The translations under genes and the position numbers were made by a program. Shown piece after piece: positions 18,694-26,976 of a stretch of 58,776 nucleotides of DNA; the stretch's first letter is position 1; the number at the start of each line of letters is the position of its first letter. Location of the stretch: positions 1 to 58,776 of the forward strand of contig DHDP01000004.1 of assembly GCA_002399405.1 (NCBI GenBank), in the 5' to 3' direction. The DNA comes from Treponema sp. UBA4873. Lineage in GTDB: Bacteria > Spirochaetota > Spirochaetia > Treponematales > Treponemataceae. A model generated the notes under the pieces. That model did not search any database and was not told where the DNA came from. It saw only the letters and a list, made by a program, of their open reading frames with translations.

Positions 18694-19251
18694 ATGCAAT
18701 CGGCAAAATCTTTCGAACCGCTGCCCGGTACGGAAAATGTCATCATAAAATCGCGCGCAGGAACGCACAAAGTACGACGCGTGCTCGGCATAGATCCGGG
18801 GCTTGCCTCGACGGGATTCGGCATCGTCGACTACAAAGACGGCCGTTACCGCATGGTGAGTTACGGTGTCATTGAAACTGTTGCGCATACGCCGCACAGC
18901 GAACGGCTGCTCGCCATATACAACCGCCTGTGTTCGGTTATCGACGAGTTCAAACCCGACGAAGCGGGGATGGAGACGCTGTATTTCGCGCGGAACACGT
19001 CGTCGGCGATGGGAGTCGCGGAAGCCCGCGGCGTAGTCACCCTGTGTCTCGCACAGTATGCAATCAGGCTCGGGGAATATACGCCGAATCAGATAAAACA
19101 GGCCGTTACCGGCACAGCTGCGGCCTGCAAGGAACTTGTCGAAAAGTACGTGAAGATTCTTCTTGCGCTTGAAACGGAGCCGAAGCCGGACCACGCGGCG
19201 GACGCGCTTGCGGGGGCAATCACCCATCTTCATTATTCGTCCGTTTTTTGA
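18694..19251 (+). CDS. ruvC: Holliday junction resolvase RuvC with N-terminal extension
   Basis: RuvC cleaves Holliday junctions together with the RuvAB motor. The core starts at VLGIDPGLASTGFG (first catalytic Asp). METLYF supplies the Glu, and KPDHAADALAGAI the two C-terminal Asp. From the ATG at 18694 the protein has about 29 residues before that core, where most RuvC proteins have one to three. A GTG at 18778 would give the usual length, but no Shine-Dalgarno precedes it, while a TATACT box lies 8 nt before 18694. ruvA follows 12 bp after the stop, with its own -10 overlapping the ruvC stop codon. Confidence 0.93.
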   Translation: MQSAKSFEPLPGTENVIIKSRAGTHKVRRVLGIDPGLASTGFGIVDYKDGRYRMVSYGVIETVAHTPHSERLLAIYNRLCSVIDEFKPDEAGMETLYFARNTSSAMGVAEARGVVTLCLAQYAIRLGEYTPNQIKQAVTGTAAACKELVEKYVKILLALETEPKPDHAADALAGAITHLHYSSVF

Positions 19252-19257
19252 TATACT
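19252..19257 (+). promoter_or_regulatory. -10 box of ruvA at the ruvC stop
   Basis: TATACT directly follows the ruvC TGA and ends 6 nt before the ruvA ATG at 19264. No Shine-Dalgarno is present. The -35 position reads TTCATT. It would let ruvAB-queA be expressed separately from ruvC. Confidence 0.5.
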
Positions 19258-19263
19258 GTCCGT

Positions 19264-19884
19264 ATGTTCAACAGTCTTACCGGCACGATTACCGGAAAGT
19301 TTCCGAATACGATTTATATAGACACTCACGGAATAGAATGGAATCTTTTCGTTCCGGGCTCTACTGTCGATGCGCTTCCGCCTGTCGGACAGACGGGCAA
19401 AGTGTATACGTATATGGTGCACACTGAGGACCTTATGGCGCTCTACGGATTTGCTTCGAGCGAGGAGCGCCAGCTGTTTCTTGATCTGCTCAAGGTTGAC
19501 GGCATAGGCCCGAAAGGCGCGGTCAAAATCCTTACGAATATTTCGGGCAGTCAGCTTGTCGCCGCGCTCGACAAGGGAGACGTCGCTGTGCTCGAGAAAG
19601 TGCCGGGCGTCGGAAAAAAGACGGCCGCAAAGATGATGCTTGCGCTTAAGGGTAAACTCACGCTGAACGAAGATGATACGGTCGCCGTGCATCGTTCAGC
19701 CGCCGGTCCGTATGATGCCGTCGTTTCGTCCCTCGTTTCCATGGGATACGACAGACGCGACTGCGAGCAGACTGTCGCGGATATTGCGGCGCTGCTTGCG
19801 AAGGAAGACGGCTGGGACAAAAAGAAGCCGACGGAAAAAGAGGATGCGGTGTTCCGCCGCGCGCTTGTGGAGCTTGCACAATGA
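19264..19884 (+). CDS. ruvA: Holliday junction DNA helicase subunit RuvA
   Basis: A 206-residue RuvA, which binds Holliday junctions as a tetramer and loads RuvB. The N-terminal OB-fold domain begins MFNSLTGTITGKFPNTIYID. Tandem helix-hairpin-helix motifs follow at LLKVDGIGPKGAVKILT and LEKVPGVGKKTAAKMML. Domain III is at the C-terminus (AVVSSLVSMGYDRRDCEQTV). It overlaps ruvB by four bases (ATGA), so the two are translationally coupled. Confidence 0.95.
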   Translation: MFNSLTGTITGKFPNTIYIDTHGIEWNLFVPGSTVDALPPVGQTGKVYTYMVHTEDLMALYGFASSEERQLFLDLLKVDGIGPKGAVKILTNISGSQLVAALDKGDVAVLEKVPGVGKKTAAKMMLALKGKLTLNEDDTVAVHRSAAGPYDAVVSSLVSMGYDRRDCEQTVADIAALLAKEDGWDKKKPTEKEDAVFRRALVELAQ

Positions 19885-20957
19885 GCAGCATTGAAGATTT
19901 GAACGCGTTGAACGGAACGGGCGGAAACGACGGATTTGCGCACATCGTGCGTGCCGACATCCGCAGGGAAGACGACGAGCAGGAGAACAACCTGCGTCCG
20001 CAGCTGCTCAACGAATTTCTCGGACAGGAAACAATAAAAAAGAATCTGTCTGTATTCATAGAAGCGGCCCGGAGCCGCGGGGAACCGCTCGACCATCTGT
20101 TTCTTATCGGTCCGCCGGGGCTTGGAAAAACGACGCTTGCGCAGATTACGGCGCACGAACTCGGCGCCGATTTCAAGGTGACGTCGGCCCCCGCGCTCGA
20201 CAAGCCGAAAGACCTTGCGGGAATCCTTTCGACGATTACCCCCCGTACCGTATTTTTTATCGATGAGATTCACCGGCTCAAACCAGCGATCGAAGAGATG
20301 CTGTACATCGCGATGGAGGATTTCGAACTCGACTGGGTCATCGGACAGGGAGCCGCTGCCCGCACTGTGAGGATTCCCATTCCGCCGTTTACGCTTGTGG
20401 GGGCGACGACGAAAGCCGGTATGGTCTCAACTCCGCTCATAAGCCGGTTCGGCATCATCCAGCGGTTTAATTATTATACGCATGAGGAACTGGCGGAAAT
20501 CATAAACCGTTCGGCCGGCATTCTCGGCGTTGAAGTCGACGGCGACGCGGCGCTTCTTATGGCCTCGTGTTCCCGCGGAACGCCGCGCGTTGCAAACCGC
20601 GTGCTGCGCCGCATGCGGGACTTCGCGCAGGTTGAAGGCAACGGACGGATTACGGACAAAATTGTCGGCGAAGGCCTCAAGCGGCTGGAAATAGACAGTC
20701 TCGGTCTTGAGAAATACGACAGGGAGATTCTGCTTTCGATTATTCAGAATTTCGGCGGAGGACCTGTCGGAGCTGAGACGCTTGCCATATCAATCGGGGA
20801 ATCTATCGACACTTTGGAAGATTACTACGAGCCGTACCTTATTCAGTGCGGACTCCTTCAGCGCACACCGAGGGGCAGGATAGTGACCGATAAAGCTTAC
20901 ACACATCTGGGAATTTCAGGAAGTACGAGAAATGTTGACGAAAGACTTTTATTTTGA
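19881..20957 (+). CDS. ruvB: Holliday junction branch migration ATPase RuvB
   Basis: A 358-residue AAA+ motor for branch migration. LRPQLLNEFLGQETIKKNL is the family N-terminal block. Walker A is GPPGLGKTTL and Walker B is FIDEIHRL. The sensor and arginine-finger region SRFGIIQRFNYY and the C-terminal winged helix (LLQRTPRGRIVTDKAYTHLG) are present. The first ~25 residues before the conserved block are a little longer than in many orthologues. It overlaps ruvA by 4 bp at the front and queA by 26 bp at the back, so ruvA-ruvB-queA form one coupled unit. Confidence 0.96.
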   Translation: MSSIEDLNALNGTGGNDGFAHIVRADIRREDDEQENNLRPQLLNEFLGQETIKKNLSVFIEAARSRGEPLDHLFLIGPPGLGKTTLAQITAHELGADFKVTSAPALDKPKDLAGILSTITPRTVFFIDEIHRLKPAIEEMLYIAMEDFELDWVIGQGAAARTVRIPIPPFTLVGATTKAGMVSTPLISRFGIIQRFNYYTHEELAEIINRSAGILGVEVDGDAALLMASCSRGTPRVANRVLRRMRDFAQVEGNGRITDKIVGEGLKRLEIDSLGLEKYDREILLSIIQNFGGGPVGAETLAISIGESIDTLEDYYEPYLIQCGLLQRTPRGRIVTDKAYTHLGISGSTRNVDERLLF

Positions 20958-21972
20958 TTTACCGCAGGAACTTATTGCGCAGCATCCGTCGGGAGTGCGC
21001 GGACAGGATAAACTGATGGAGCTCGGACGATTCGACGGAAAAGTCGTCCACCACGCCATGTCCGAACTGCCGGACTTAATCGACAGCAGCACGCTCATGA
21101 TATTTAATAATTCGCGCGTACGCCGCGCCCGCGTGTACGGCGTCAAGCAGACGACGGGGCGCGAACAGGAATTCATGTTCCTCAATCAGGTGGACGCCGC
21201 CGGATGTGTCTGGAATACGATGGTGAAGGGCGCGAAGAAACAGAAGCCCGGCATGCAGTATACGTTTCCCGACGGTTCCGTCGGAACTATCGTCGTCGAT
21301 CAGGCAAAAGAAGGCTCGGAATTCCGCGATATGAAATTCGACTTCCGCATTACCGAAGACTGGTTCGAAAAGAACGGCCACATTCCGCTTCCTCCGTACA
21401 TAAAACGCGAAGATACCGACGAGGATTCGGAGCGCTATCAGAACGTATACGCGAAGGAAACGGGAAGCGCTGCGTGTCCGACGGCGGGACTGCATTTTAC
21501 GGAAGAAATGCTCGGCCGGCTTTCCGGCAGGGGAATCGACATCGAATGGGTTACGCTTCACGTCGGACTCGGAACATTCCTTCCCGTCCGCGAAGACGAG
21601 ATTGAAAATCACAAAATGCACGAGGAAGTGTACACCGTCCCGGATATCACCGCACGGAAAATAAACGAAGCGCACCGGCAGGGCAGAAAAGTTCTCGCCG
21701 TCGGAACGACATCGGTCCGCACACTTGAATCAGCATGCGGCGAAAACGGTATTGTAAAACCGGGGACCGGCAGCACGCACATCTTCATGTACCCCGGATT
21801 TAAGTTTAAAGTCGTCGACGAAATGTTTACGAATTTTCATACCCCCGAGTCGACGCTCATCATGCTCGTGAGCGCCTTCGCCGGTCGTGAAAACATCCTG
21901 AACGCATATAAAACCGCCGTAGAAAACAGGTACCGCTTTTTCTCTTATGGGGATGCGATGTTAATAAGGTAA
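20932..21972 (+). CDS. queA: S-adenosylmethionine:tRNA ribosyltransferase-isomerase
   Basis: QueA makes epoxyqueuosine in tRNA by transferring the ribose of SAM to 7-aminomethyl-7-deazaguanine. The 346 residues include DFYFDLPQELIAQHPS, FNNSRVRRARVYG, HIPLPPYIKR, GSAACPTAGLHFTEE, HVGLGTFLPVR and TNFHTPESTLIMLVSAFAG, all in family order. Its partner in the pathway, Tgt, is encoded at 39659. The last six codons are included in a 133-bp tandem duplication that follows. Confidence 0.95.
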   Translation: MLTKDFYFDLPQELIAQHPSGVRGQDKLMELGRFDGKVVHHAMSELPDLIDSSTLMIFNNSRVRRARVYGVKQTTGREQEFMFLNQVDAAGCVWNTMVKGAKKQKPGMQYTFPDGSVGTIVVDQAKEGSEFRDMKFDFRITEDWFEKNGHIPLPPYIKREDTDEDSERYQNVYAKETGSAACPTAGLHFTEEMLGRLSGRGIDIEWVTLHVGLGTFLPVREDEIENHKMHEEVYTVPDITARKINEAHRQGRKVLAVGTTSVRTLESACGENGIVKPGTGSTHIFMYPGFKFKVVDEMFTNFHTPESTLIMLVSAFAGRENILNAYKTAVENRYRFFSYGDAMLIR

Positions 21973-22216
21973 CCACAAGAGCCGCCAGGGACGGCGGCCC
22001 GGAAACGAATTGCTCATTGCAGGAGTATTCTGCCCCAAGAGCAATTCACGAGCATAATCCGCACGGATGCGGATTATGCGACGAGACGCGATGTTAATAA
22101 GGTAACCACAGGAGCCGCCAGGGACGGCGGCCCGGAAACGAATTGCTCATTGCAGAAGTATTCTGCCCTAAGAGCAATTCACGAGCACAAACCGCACGGA
22201 TGCGGTTTGTGCGTCG
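21954..22216. repeat. tandem 133-bp duplication with three hairpins per unit
   Basis: Unit 1 (21954-22086) and unit 2 (22087 to about 22216) are offset by exactly 133 bp and differ at only a few positions. Each unit starts with the end of queA (GCGATGTTAATAAGGTAA). Each has GCCGCC/GGCGGC, GAATTGCTC/GAGCAATTC and a third hairpin with loop ACGGAT. The third arm is CATAATCCGC (22053-22062) in unit 1 and CACAAACCGC (22186-22195) in unit 2, and in each the opposite arm has changed to match. The cluster fills the gap between the convergent queA and FAD-subunit genes. No U-tract and no ORF of its own is seen. Confidence 0.85.
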
Positions 22217-22217
22217 C

Positions 22218-23024
22218 TCAGGTAAGCTGTTCGAACGAGTACCGCGTCAGATTAAGAAACTGTCTGCGCAGAATCGGGTTATGCTGTATTCCTTCGGCCG
22301 ACTTGTCGAATTGTTTACCTGCAATATCGACGAGCGTGCTTATGTCTTTCGGCGTAAGCGGCAGGCGTGTACCTATAAGTCTGTTTTCAAGCTCAAGACT
22401 TCTGAATGTGACTGGACCTGAGAACGCGAGTTTTACATTCGTAATCATGCTTTTGTCGTTGTCGGCAAGGAATGCGAACGACGCACTTGTGTCCCTGATT
22501 TTATGATCGGGGCCGAGCCGGCGGAATACGGAGATGTCCCAGTCGTTAAGGGGAATGCGGATGTTCGACAGGATAAATCCCTGCGGAACACCGGTGAAAT
22601 TGAGCAGCGGGACGTACATCGTGTCGAGCGGGCTGCGCAGTTCAAGATGTGTGTCGAGCGCGAGAAGAGATGCGTACAGAGAAAGCTTGATTCCCGGTGC
22701 GCATATGTTGCCGCCCATTGTGGCAAGATTCCTGACGAGCGGATTTGCGACGCTCTGCACGGCATCGAGGAATACGTCGGGGACGCGTGTACGTCCGAGC
22801 GCAAGAATATCGGAAAGAACGACGCCTGGCCCGCAGTCGAGGTAGCGCTCATGTTTCGTTATTACGGCAAGTTCGGGAATCCCCCGTATTGAAATCGCCT
22901 TATCGGGGACGTTTTCTATGCGCGTACACCCGCCGACAATCTGCAGCCCCGAAACGGATTTGAGCTGATAGAAAAGTTCCGCGATTGTTTTTGCGAAGAA
23001 GAATGTATGTTCAGTTTTTTGCAT
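22218..23024 (-). CDS. xanthine dehydrogenase-type FAD subunit
   Basis: A 268-residue protein of the molybdopterin dehydrogenase FAD-binding family (CoxM/XdhB type), which passes electrons from [2Fe-2S] clusters to FAD. The first FAD loop is degenerate (VGGCTRI where GGGTDL is usual). The second, VRNLATMGGNIC, keeps the TxGGN core. The C-terminal domain follows (LAFSGPVTFRSLELENRLIG). It is the last gene of a five-gene coupled operon and overlaps the iron-sulfur gene by 14 bp. The stop lies right beside the tandem repeat. Confidence 0.82.
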   Translation of the reverse strand: MQKTEHTFFFAKTIAELFYQLKSVSGLQIVGGCTRIENVPDKAISIRGIPELAVITKHERYLDCGPGVVLSDILALGRTRVPDVFLDAVQSVANPLVRNLATMGGNICAPGIKLSLYASLLALDTHLELRSPLDTMYVPLLNFTGVPQGFILSNIRIPLNDWDISVFRRLGPDHKIRDTSASFAFLADNDKSMITNVKLAFSGPVTFRSLELENRLIGTRLPLTPKDISTLVDIAGKQFDKSAEGIQHNPILRRQFLNLTRYSFEQLT

Positions 23025-23502
23025 TTTTCTGCGCCCCCATGCGCTGTACTTTGAAGTCGAACGCGTATAATATGCCGTTAATAAGAATGTCCGTGTTTGT
23101 GCAGCACAGTGAAAGGTGCTGGACTTCTTCGCATATCATTTTGCGGTCGGGCTTCATGGACGTGCTGAGAATGTGCCATGCCGAAAATACTTTCCCCGCA
23201 TTACAGAAACCGCACATGGTAATACCGGCTTTTTTGAACCCGCTTAGTATATCCTGATATTCTTCGGACTTTGAAAAATATTCAAGCGTTGTTATTTTCG
23301 AGTCGCGGGAAAGCGCTACCGGAACGATGCAGCTCGGCACCGGTTTGCCGTCGAGCAGCACCGTACATGCGCCGCAGTGTCCCTTGCTGCATCCGCATTT
23401 GACCGAGAGCAGATTCTGCCGCCGCAGAACATTGAGCAGCTTGTCGCCCGGTTCGGCCTCCAGCACGATTTTTGTATCGTTCAGCGTTACGGGAATTTTC
23501 AT
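23011..23502 (-). CDS. xanthine dehydrogenase-type [2Fe-2S] subunit
   Basis: A 163-residue iron-sulfur subunit. The N-terminal plant-ferredoxin-like domain has all four cysteines (KCGCSKGHCGACTVLLDG, then the PSC stretch). The C-terminal helical domain has CGFCNAGK for the second cluster, but the closing motif is LCCTNT where CRCTGY is usual, so one cysteine has shifted position. The start at 23502 has a GGGAG Shine-Dalgarno; the in-frame start at 23541 lies inside the upstream gene. It overlaps the large subunit gene by four bases and the FAD-subunit gene by 14. Confidence 0.85.
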   Translation of the reverse strand: MKIPVTLNDTKIVLEAEPGDKLLNVLRRQNLLSVKCGCSKGHCGACTVLLDGKPVPSCIVPVALSRDSKITTLEYFSKSEEYQDILSGFKKAGITMCGFCNAGKVFSAWHILSTSMKPDRKMICEEVQHLSLCCTNTDILINGILYAFDFKVQRMGAQKNAKN

Positions 23503-25748
23503 ACTTTTACTCCCTGCGAATAAATAGTTTCTGCCGTACACGGCAGTTTGCGTATACGAAAACCGAGCGCCTGTGAAAGTGCCGAAGAAAATGCCGCCGG
23601 AACAATGCAGTGCACAAGTTCTCCGATCTGCCCCGGATTCGCTTCGGACTGTACAAACGAAATATGAATACTGTCGCAGATGATTGTTTCGTCGGCGACC
23701 AGTTGTCTGAGTTCCTGCTGTACGGAAAGACGTATCGTGTTTTCCGCCGCACGTGTTGAAAGAATCCGGCCGCAGTCTATTACAATCCAGATGCCTTTAA
23801 TCTGCTCCTGAAATGTGTACGGGTCGAGTTCAGTCTCTACGACTGCCGCTCCGAATGAAGTCGTGTGAAAAGGTATGCCGCGGAAATCGCTTTTGTTCCA
23901 CAATTTTTTCATCGACGGGGTAAGACCTTTTTTTACAGTAAGGGGGAGAACTGCATCAGCCTTCTTTTTCTCTATTTCAAGGCAGCAGTTATTAAGCAGC
24001 TGCGTCATAATACTGATGTTGCTGTAGATATTGTCGGGGATGGGGATTGCGTCGTTTAATTCCATGTCGGGAGTGATTGTTACCGATGACGAAGGAATTT
24101 TCAGGATAGTTGACACGGTTTTTATCCAGATTTCCGAAACGGCCGGAGAAGGGACAAGCGAATGGATTGTGACCGTATTATCAGTTTCCAGCGTGACGGC
24201 GATTTTCTGATTGCCTGAGAAAGTGTCGTTGCCGAAGTATCCCGATCCGTCGAACGCGCATGCCAGTCCGATGCCGCGGAGAGGCAGTGCGAAGAATGTA
24301 TCTTCGGAACCGCGGTGCTGTTTTGCATCGATGCGGAATGTTGTGTATTTACGGTTGAAGTCGCTCATTGTAATGACATTGAGGAACACGTTCTCGACTT
24401 TTCCCGTGCGGAAAGCAAACGGCATTTTTATATCTTTCGGATCCTGACAGATATTTTTGAGACGGATGTCGAGCGGCAGAATGTTCGTTTCTGCCGCAAT
24501 CAGCTGTAAATGATTCTCGACGGCGAAAAATGACTGCGAATCAGTCGTTTCCGGAAAAATCGATGTCGGCGGATTTGCCGATGTAACAGCCTTCGCCGTA
24601 ATGCAGATATTCGGAACGTTGTAAATATTGCAGGCGGCTATAACGAGCCTGTCGAGAATTTCCTGCGCGAACGGATTGCATGCTCCGACGTCGGTTACTA
24701 TGTCAACCTGCATGGCGGTTATGGATCCGTCCTTCATAACCGCCGTTCTGCAGTGAACCTTCCCGGGGACTCCCGATTTCATATATTTCTGGTGCTCTTC
24801 CCGGGAGAGCGTGAGTTTTACCGGTTTTCCCGTAAGATAGGCCGCGACCGCCGTCTGTATTGCAAGCGTCGCATTCCTCCATATTCCGTTTGCAGTATGA
24901 CCGCTCGAATTCGTTTCCCTGATGGAAATTTTGTCTTCGGCGATATTGAGGGAGTGAGAGACTGCTTTGCGGAGATAGTTCGGCCATTGTGTCGGCGTGA
25001 AAATATTTATGATTCCGTTTTCCATGAAGCAGAACGCTCCGTTCGTCTCCGCCCATGAAGGCTGCTCTGTATCCTGTATCCATGTTTCCGCTATGTCGAA
25101 GTCGGCCGACTTAAAAACGTCATCCGATGCATTCTGCCTGTCTTCGGAAAATATTCCTGTTTTGACAATACGCTGCGCCGTTATTGCGGATGATTTTTCG
25201 GCAGCGGACGGAAACAAAGGTTTGACCGGAAGCGGAGAAGCCTGCGGATTAAGCGCTGTGCCGGAATTCAGCGCCCTTGTTATTTCGGAAATCCGCTTTG
25301 AATCAGGTTTCTGTCCCGAGTCGGGAATTCTGATTACGGGACGCGTGTATTTTTTCGCAACCGATTCGAGTGCCGACTCCAGCGTCGAACTGTCGAATGT
25401 GACTTCGATTTCCGACGTGAGTTCGTATACTTCCGATTCATCAGGTCCGACAATGATGCCTATCGGTTCGCCGAAATACGAAACGCAGTCCGCACAGAAG
25501 ACGGGTGTATCCGAATTCAGCGTATGTACGATGTTGTCGCCGGGGATGTCGCGCGCGGTGTACAGAAAATAACCGTCGGGCATCTGGGGTATCGATATGT
25601 TCGTGATTGTCCCCGATGCCGCAGGACTTCGTATAAGTGCTGCGTAAAGCATCCCCGCTCTGCTGCAGTCCGTATAATAATCGTGCACCTGCAGCGGAAT
25701 GCGGATATTTTTTTGTGAACGTACCTTTTTCCCGGTGCTCTTAGGCAT
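23499..25748 (-). CDS. divergent molybdopterin-binding subunit of the xanthine dehydrogenase family
   Basis: A 749-residue large subunit related to CoxL/XdhA/quinoline 2-oxidoreductase. The domain order is normal (N-terminal aldehyde-oxidase a/b hammerhead, then the molybdopterin domain with KPVKLTLSREEHQ and a C-terminal GQIGELVHCIVPAAFSSAL that keeps the expected Glu). Cofactor motifs are altered. The GGGFGGKE loop is replaced by SSGHTANGIW, and the RGFGAPQ loop by SIFPETTDSQ. It may therefore bind a different cofactor or none. It overlaps the aminotransferase gene by 8 bp and the [2Fe-2S] gene by 4 bp. I recall a homologue annotated quinoline 2-oxidoreductase in T. pallidum. Confidence 0.8.
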   Translation of the reverse strand: MPKSTGKKVRSQKNIRIPLQVHDYYTDCSRAGMLYAALIRSPAASGTITNISIPQMPDGYFLYTARDIPGDNIVHTLNSDTPVFCADCVSYFGEPIGIIVGPDESEVYELTSEIEVTFDSSTLESALESVAKKYTRPVIRIPDSGQKPDSKRISEITRALNSGTALNPQASPLPVKPLFPSAAEKSSAITAQRIVKTGIFSEDRQNASDDVFKSADFDIAETWIQDTEQPSWAETNGAFCFMENGIINIFTPTQWPNYLRKAVSHSLNIAEDKISIRETNSSGHTANGIWRNATLAIQTAVAAYLTGKPVKLTLSREEHQKYMKSGVPGKVHCRTAVMKDGSITAMQVDIVTDVGACNPFAQEILDRLVIAACNIYNVPNICITAKAVTSANPPTSIFPETTDSQSFFAVENHLQLIAAETNILPLDIRLKNICQDPKDIKMPFAFRTGKVENVFLNVITMSDFNRKYTTFRIDAKQHRGSEDTFFALPLRGIGLACAFDGSGYFGNDTFSGNQKIAVTLETDNTVTIHSLVPSPAVSEIWIKTVSTILKIPSSSVTITPDMELNDAIPIPDNIYSNISIMTQLLNNCCLEIEKKKADAVLPLTVKKGLTPSMKKLWNKSDFRGIPFHTTSFGAAVVETELDPYTFQEQIKGIWIVIDCGRILSTRAAENTIRLSVQQELRQLVADETIICDSIHISFVQSEANPGQIGELVHCIVPAAFSSALSQALGFRIRKLPCTAETIYSQGVKV

Positions 25749-26976
25749 GGTGCGTTTCTCCTGTCTCCTTTACAGCCTGTATGACTTCCTCCGCCATTCC
25801 GTCAGTCATGTCCGGCCACAGAGGAATTGAAATTGTTTGAACGTACTGATTTTCCGCGTTAGGATAATTCTGCGCGGTGAACGACGGATACAGTTCTTTC
25901 CAGTACGTGAACCTGAAAAGCGGAATGAAGTGAACAGAAATACCGATTCCCTTCTTCTGCAGTTCCCTTGCGAACTCGTCGCGGCCTATAGTGAGTTTTT
26001 CAGGTTTTACACGAATGAGATACAAGTGCCATGCGTTCCCCGTGCTGTCGGGAGGCAGCGTGATGAAATCAAGCTGTTTGAACGCGTCGTTGTATTTTTT
26101 AACAATTTTTATGCGTTTTTCGTAGAAGATGCCGGCTTTTTTGAGCTGTTCTACGCCGATTGCGGCAAGAATGTCGGGAAGATTGAATTTATATCCCGGC
26201 TCGATAATGTCATACTCCCACGACGCGCGCGGCGACGTATACCGGTCCCACGTCGTACGGTCCATGCCGTGCATCCGCATGATTTGTATCCGTTTCGCAA
26301 GAGACGGATTGCGGACGCATACCATTCCGCCTTCCCCCGTCGTGATTGTCTTCGTGACGTAGAACGAGAATACTCCTGCATCTCCAATGGAACCCGCATA
26401 TCCGAGCGGCGTTTGCGACGGAAATGCGTGCGCCGCATCCTCAATCACCTTTACGTTGTATTTTTTTGCAATCGCGCATATTTTTTCCATAGCGCAGATA
26501 TTTCCCGCGACATGAACCGGAACAACGGCGCGTACTTTGTGAGCGGTGTCGGCTTTCAGTATGTTTCCGATTTTCTGCACGTCGATGCAGTACGAGTTCT
26601 TTTCGATATCCGCAAAAAAAACGTCGGCTCCTAAATGGCGCGCGCACGTTGCCGTCGAGACGAACGTATACGGCGTCGTTATGACTGCCGTTCCGGGACC
26701 GACGCCGCATGCATCCATCGCAAGAATCATGCCGCTCGTATTGCTGTTCACCGCAAAGCTTACCACCGGCCTCGTGTCGAGCCCCGCGACCTTTCGGCTG
26801 CTGCTGATTTCCTCCGATACGCTGTTCATTTTTTCCGAAAAATCCTTTTCGAACTGCAGCGCATATTTTCCCGTCGTGAGCCAGCCCGAACGGAGCACCG
26901 CAAGCACTGCGTTTTCCTCTTCCGGTCCGATAGACGGACGTGAGAATGCAACTTTAAGCGAATCACAATCAGCCAT
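25741..26976 (-). CDS. DegT/DnrJ/EryC1-family sugar aminotransferase
   Basis: A 411-residue PLP aminotransferase that adds an amino group to a 4-keto (or 3-keto) nucleotide sugar. The block VAFSRPSIGPEEENAVLAVL opens the family fold. The binding site has ITTPYTFVSTA, VIEDAAHAF and the PLP lysine in the YVTKTITTGEGG stretch. A ~15-residue insertion (SEEISSSRKVAGLDTRP) follows the FEKDFSEKM helix. Its ATG overlaps the stop of the epimerase gene by one base (TAATG), which points to tight coupling. Together these two would make an amino-dideoxy sugar, as in bacillosamine synthesis. Confidence 0.88.
   Translation of the reverse strand: MADCDSLKVAFSRPSIGPEEENAVLAVLRSGWLTTGKYALQFEKDFSEKMNSVSEEISSSRKVAGLDTRPVVSFAVNSNTSGMILAMDACGVGPGTAVITTPYTFVSTATCARHLGADVFFADIEKNSYCIDVQKIGNILKADTAHKVRAVVPVHVAGNICAMEKICAIAKKYNVKVIEDAAHAFPSQTPLGYAGSIGDAGVFSFYVTKTITTGEGGMVCVRNPSLAKRIQIMRMHGMDRTTWDRYTSPRASWEYDIIEPGYKFNLPDILAAIGVEQLKKAGIFYEKRIKIVKKYNDAFKQLDFITLPPDSTGNAWHLYLIRVKPEKLTIGRDEFARELQKKGIGISVHFIPLFRFTYWKELYPSFTAQNYPNAENQYVQTISIPLWPDMTDGMAEEVIQAVKETGETHHA

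Noticed and set aside
18673..19692. 339-codon minus-strand frame opposite ruvC and ruvA
   Set aside because: Arg/His/Lys-rich shadow of two well-conserved genes; no Shine-Dalgarno or promoter.
21954..22216. CRISPR-like array
   Set aside because: Only two long units with no spacers of constant size and no cas genes nearby; it is a tandem duplication.
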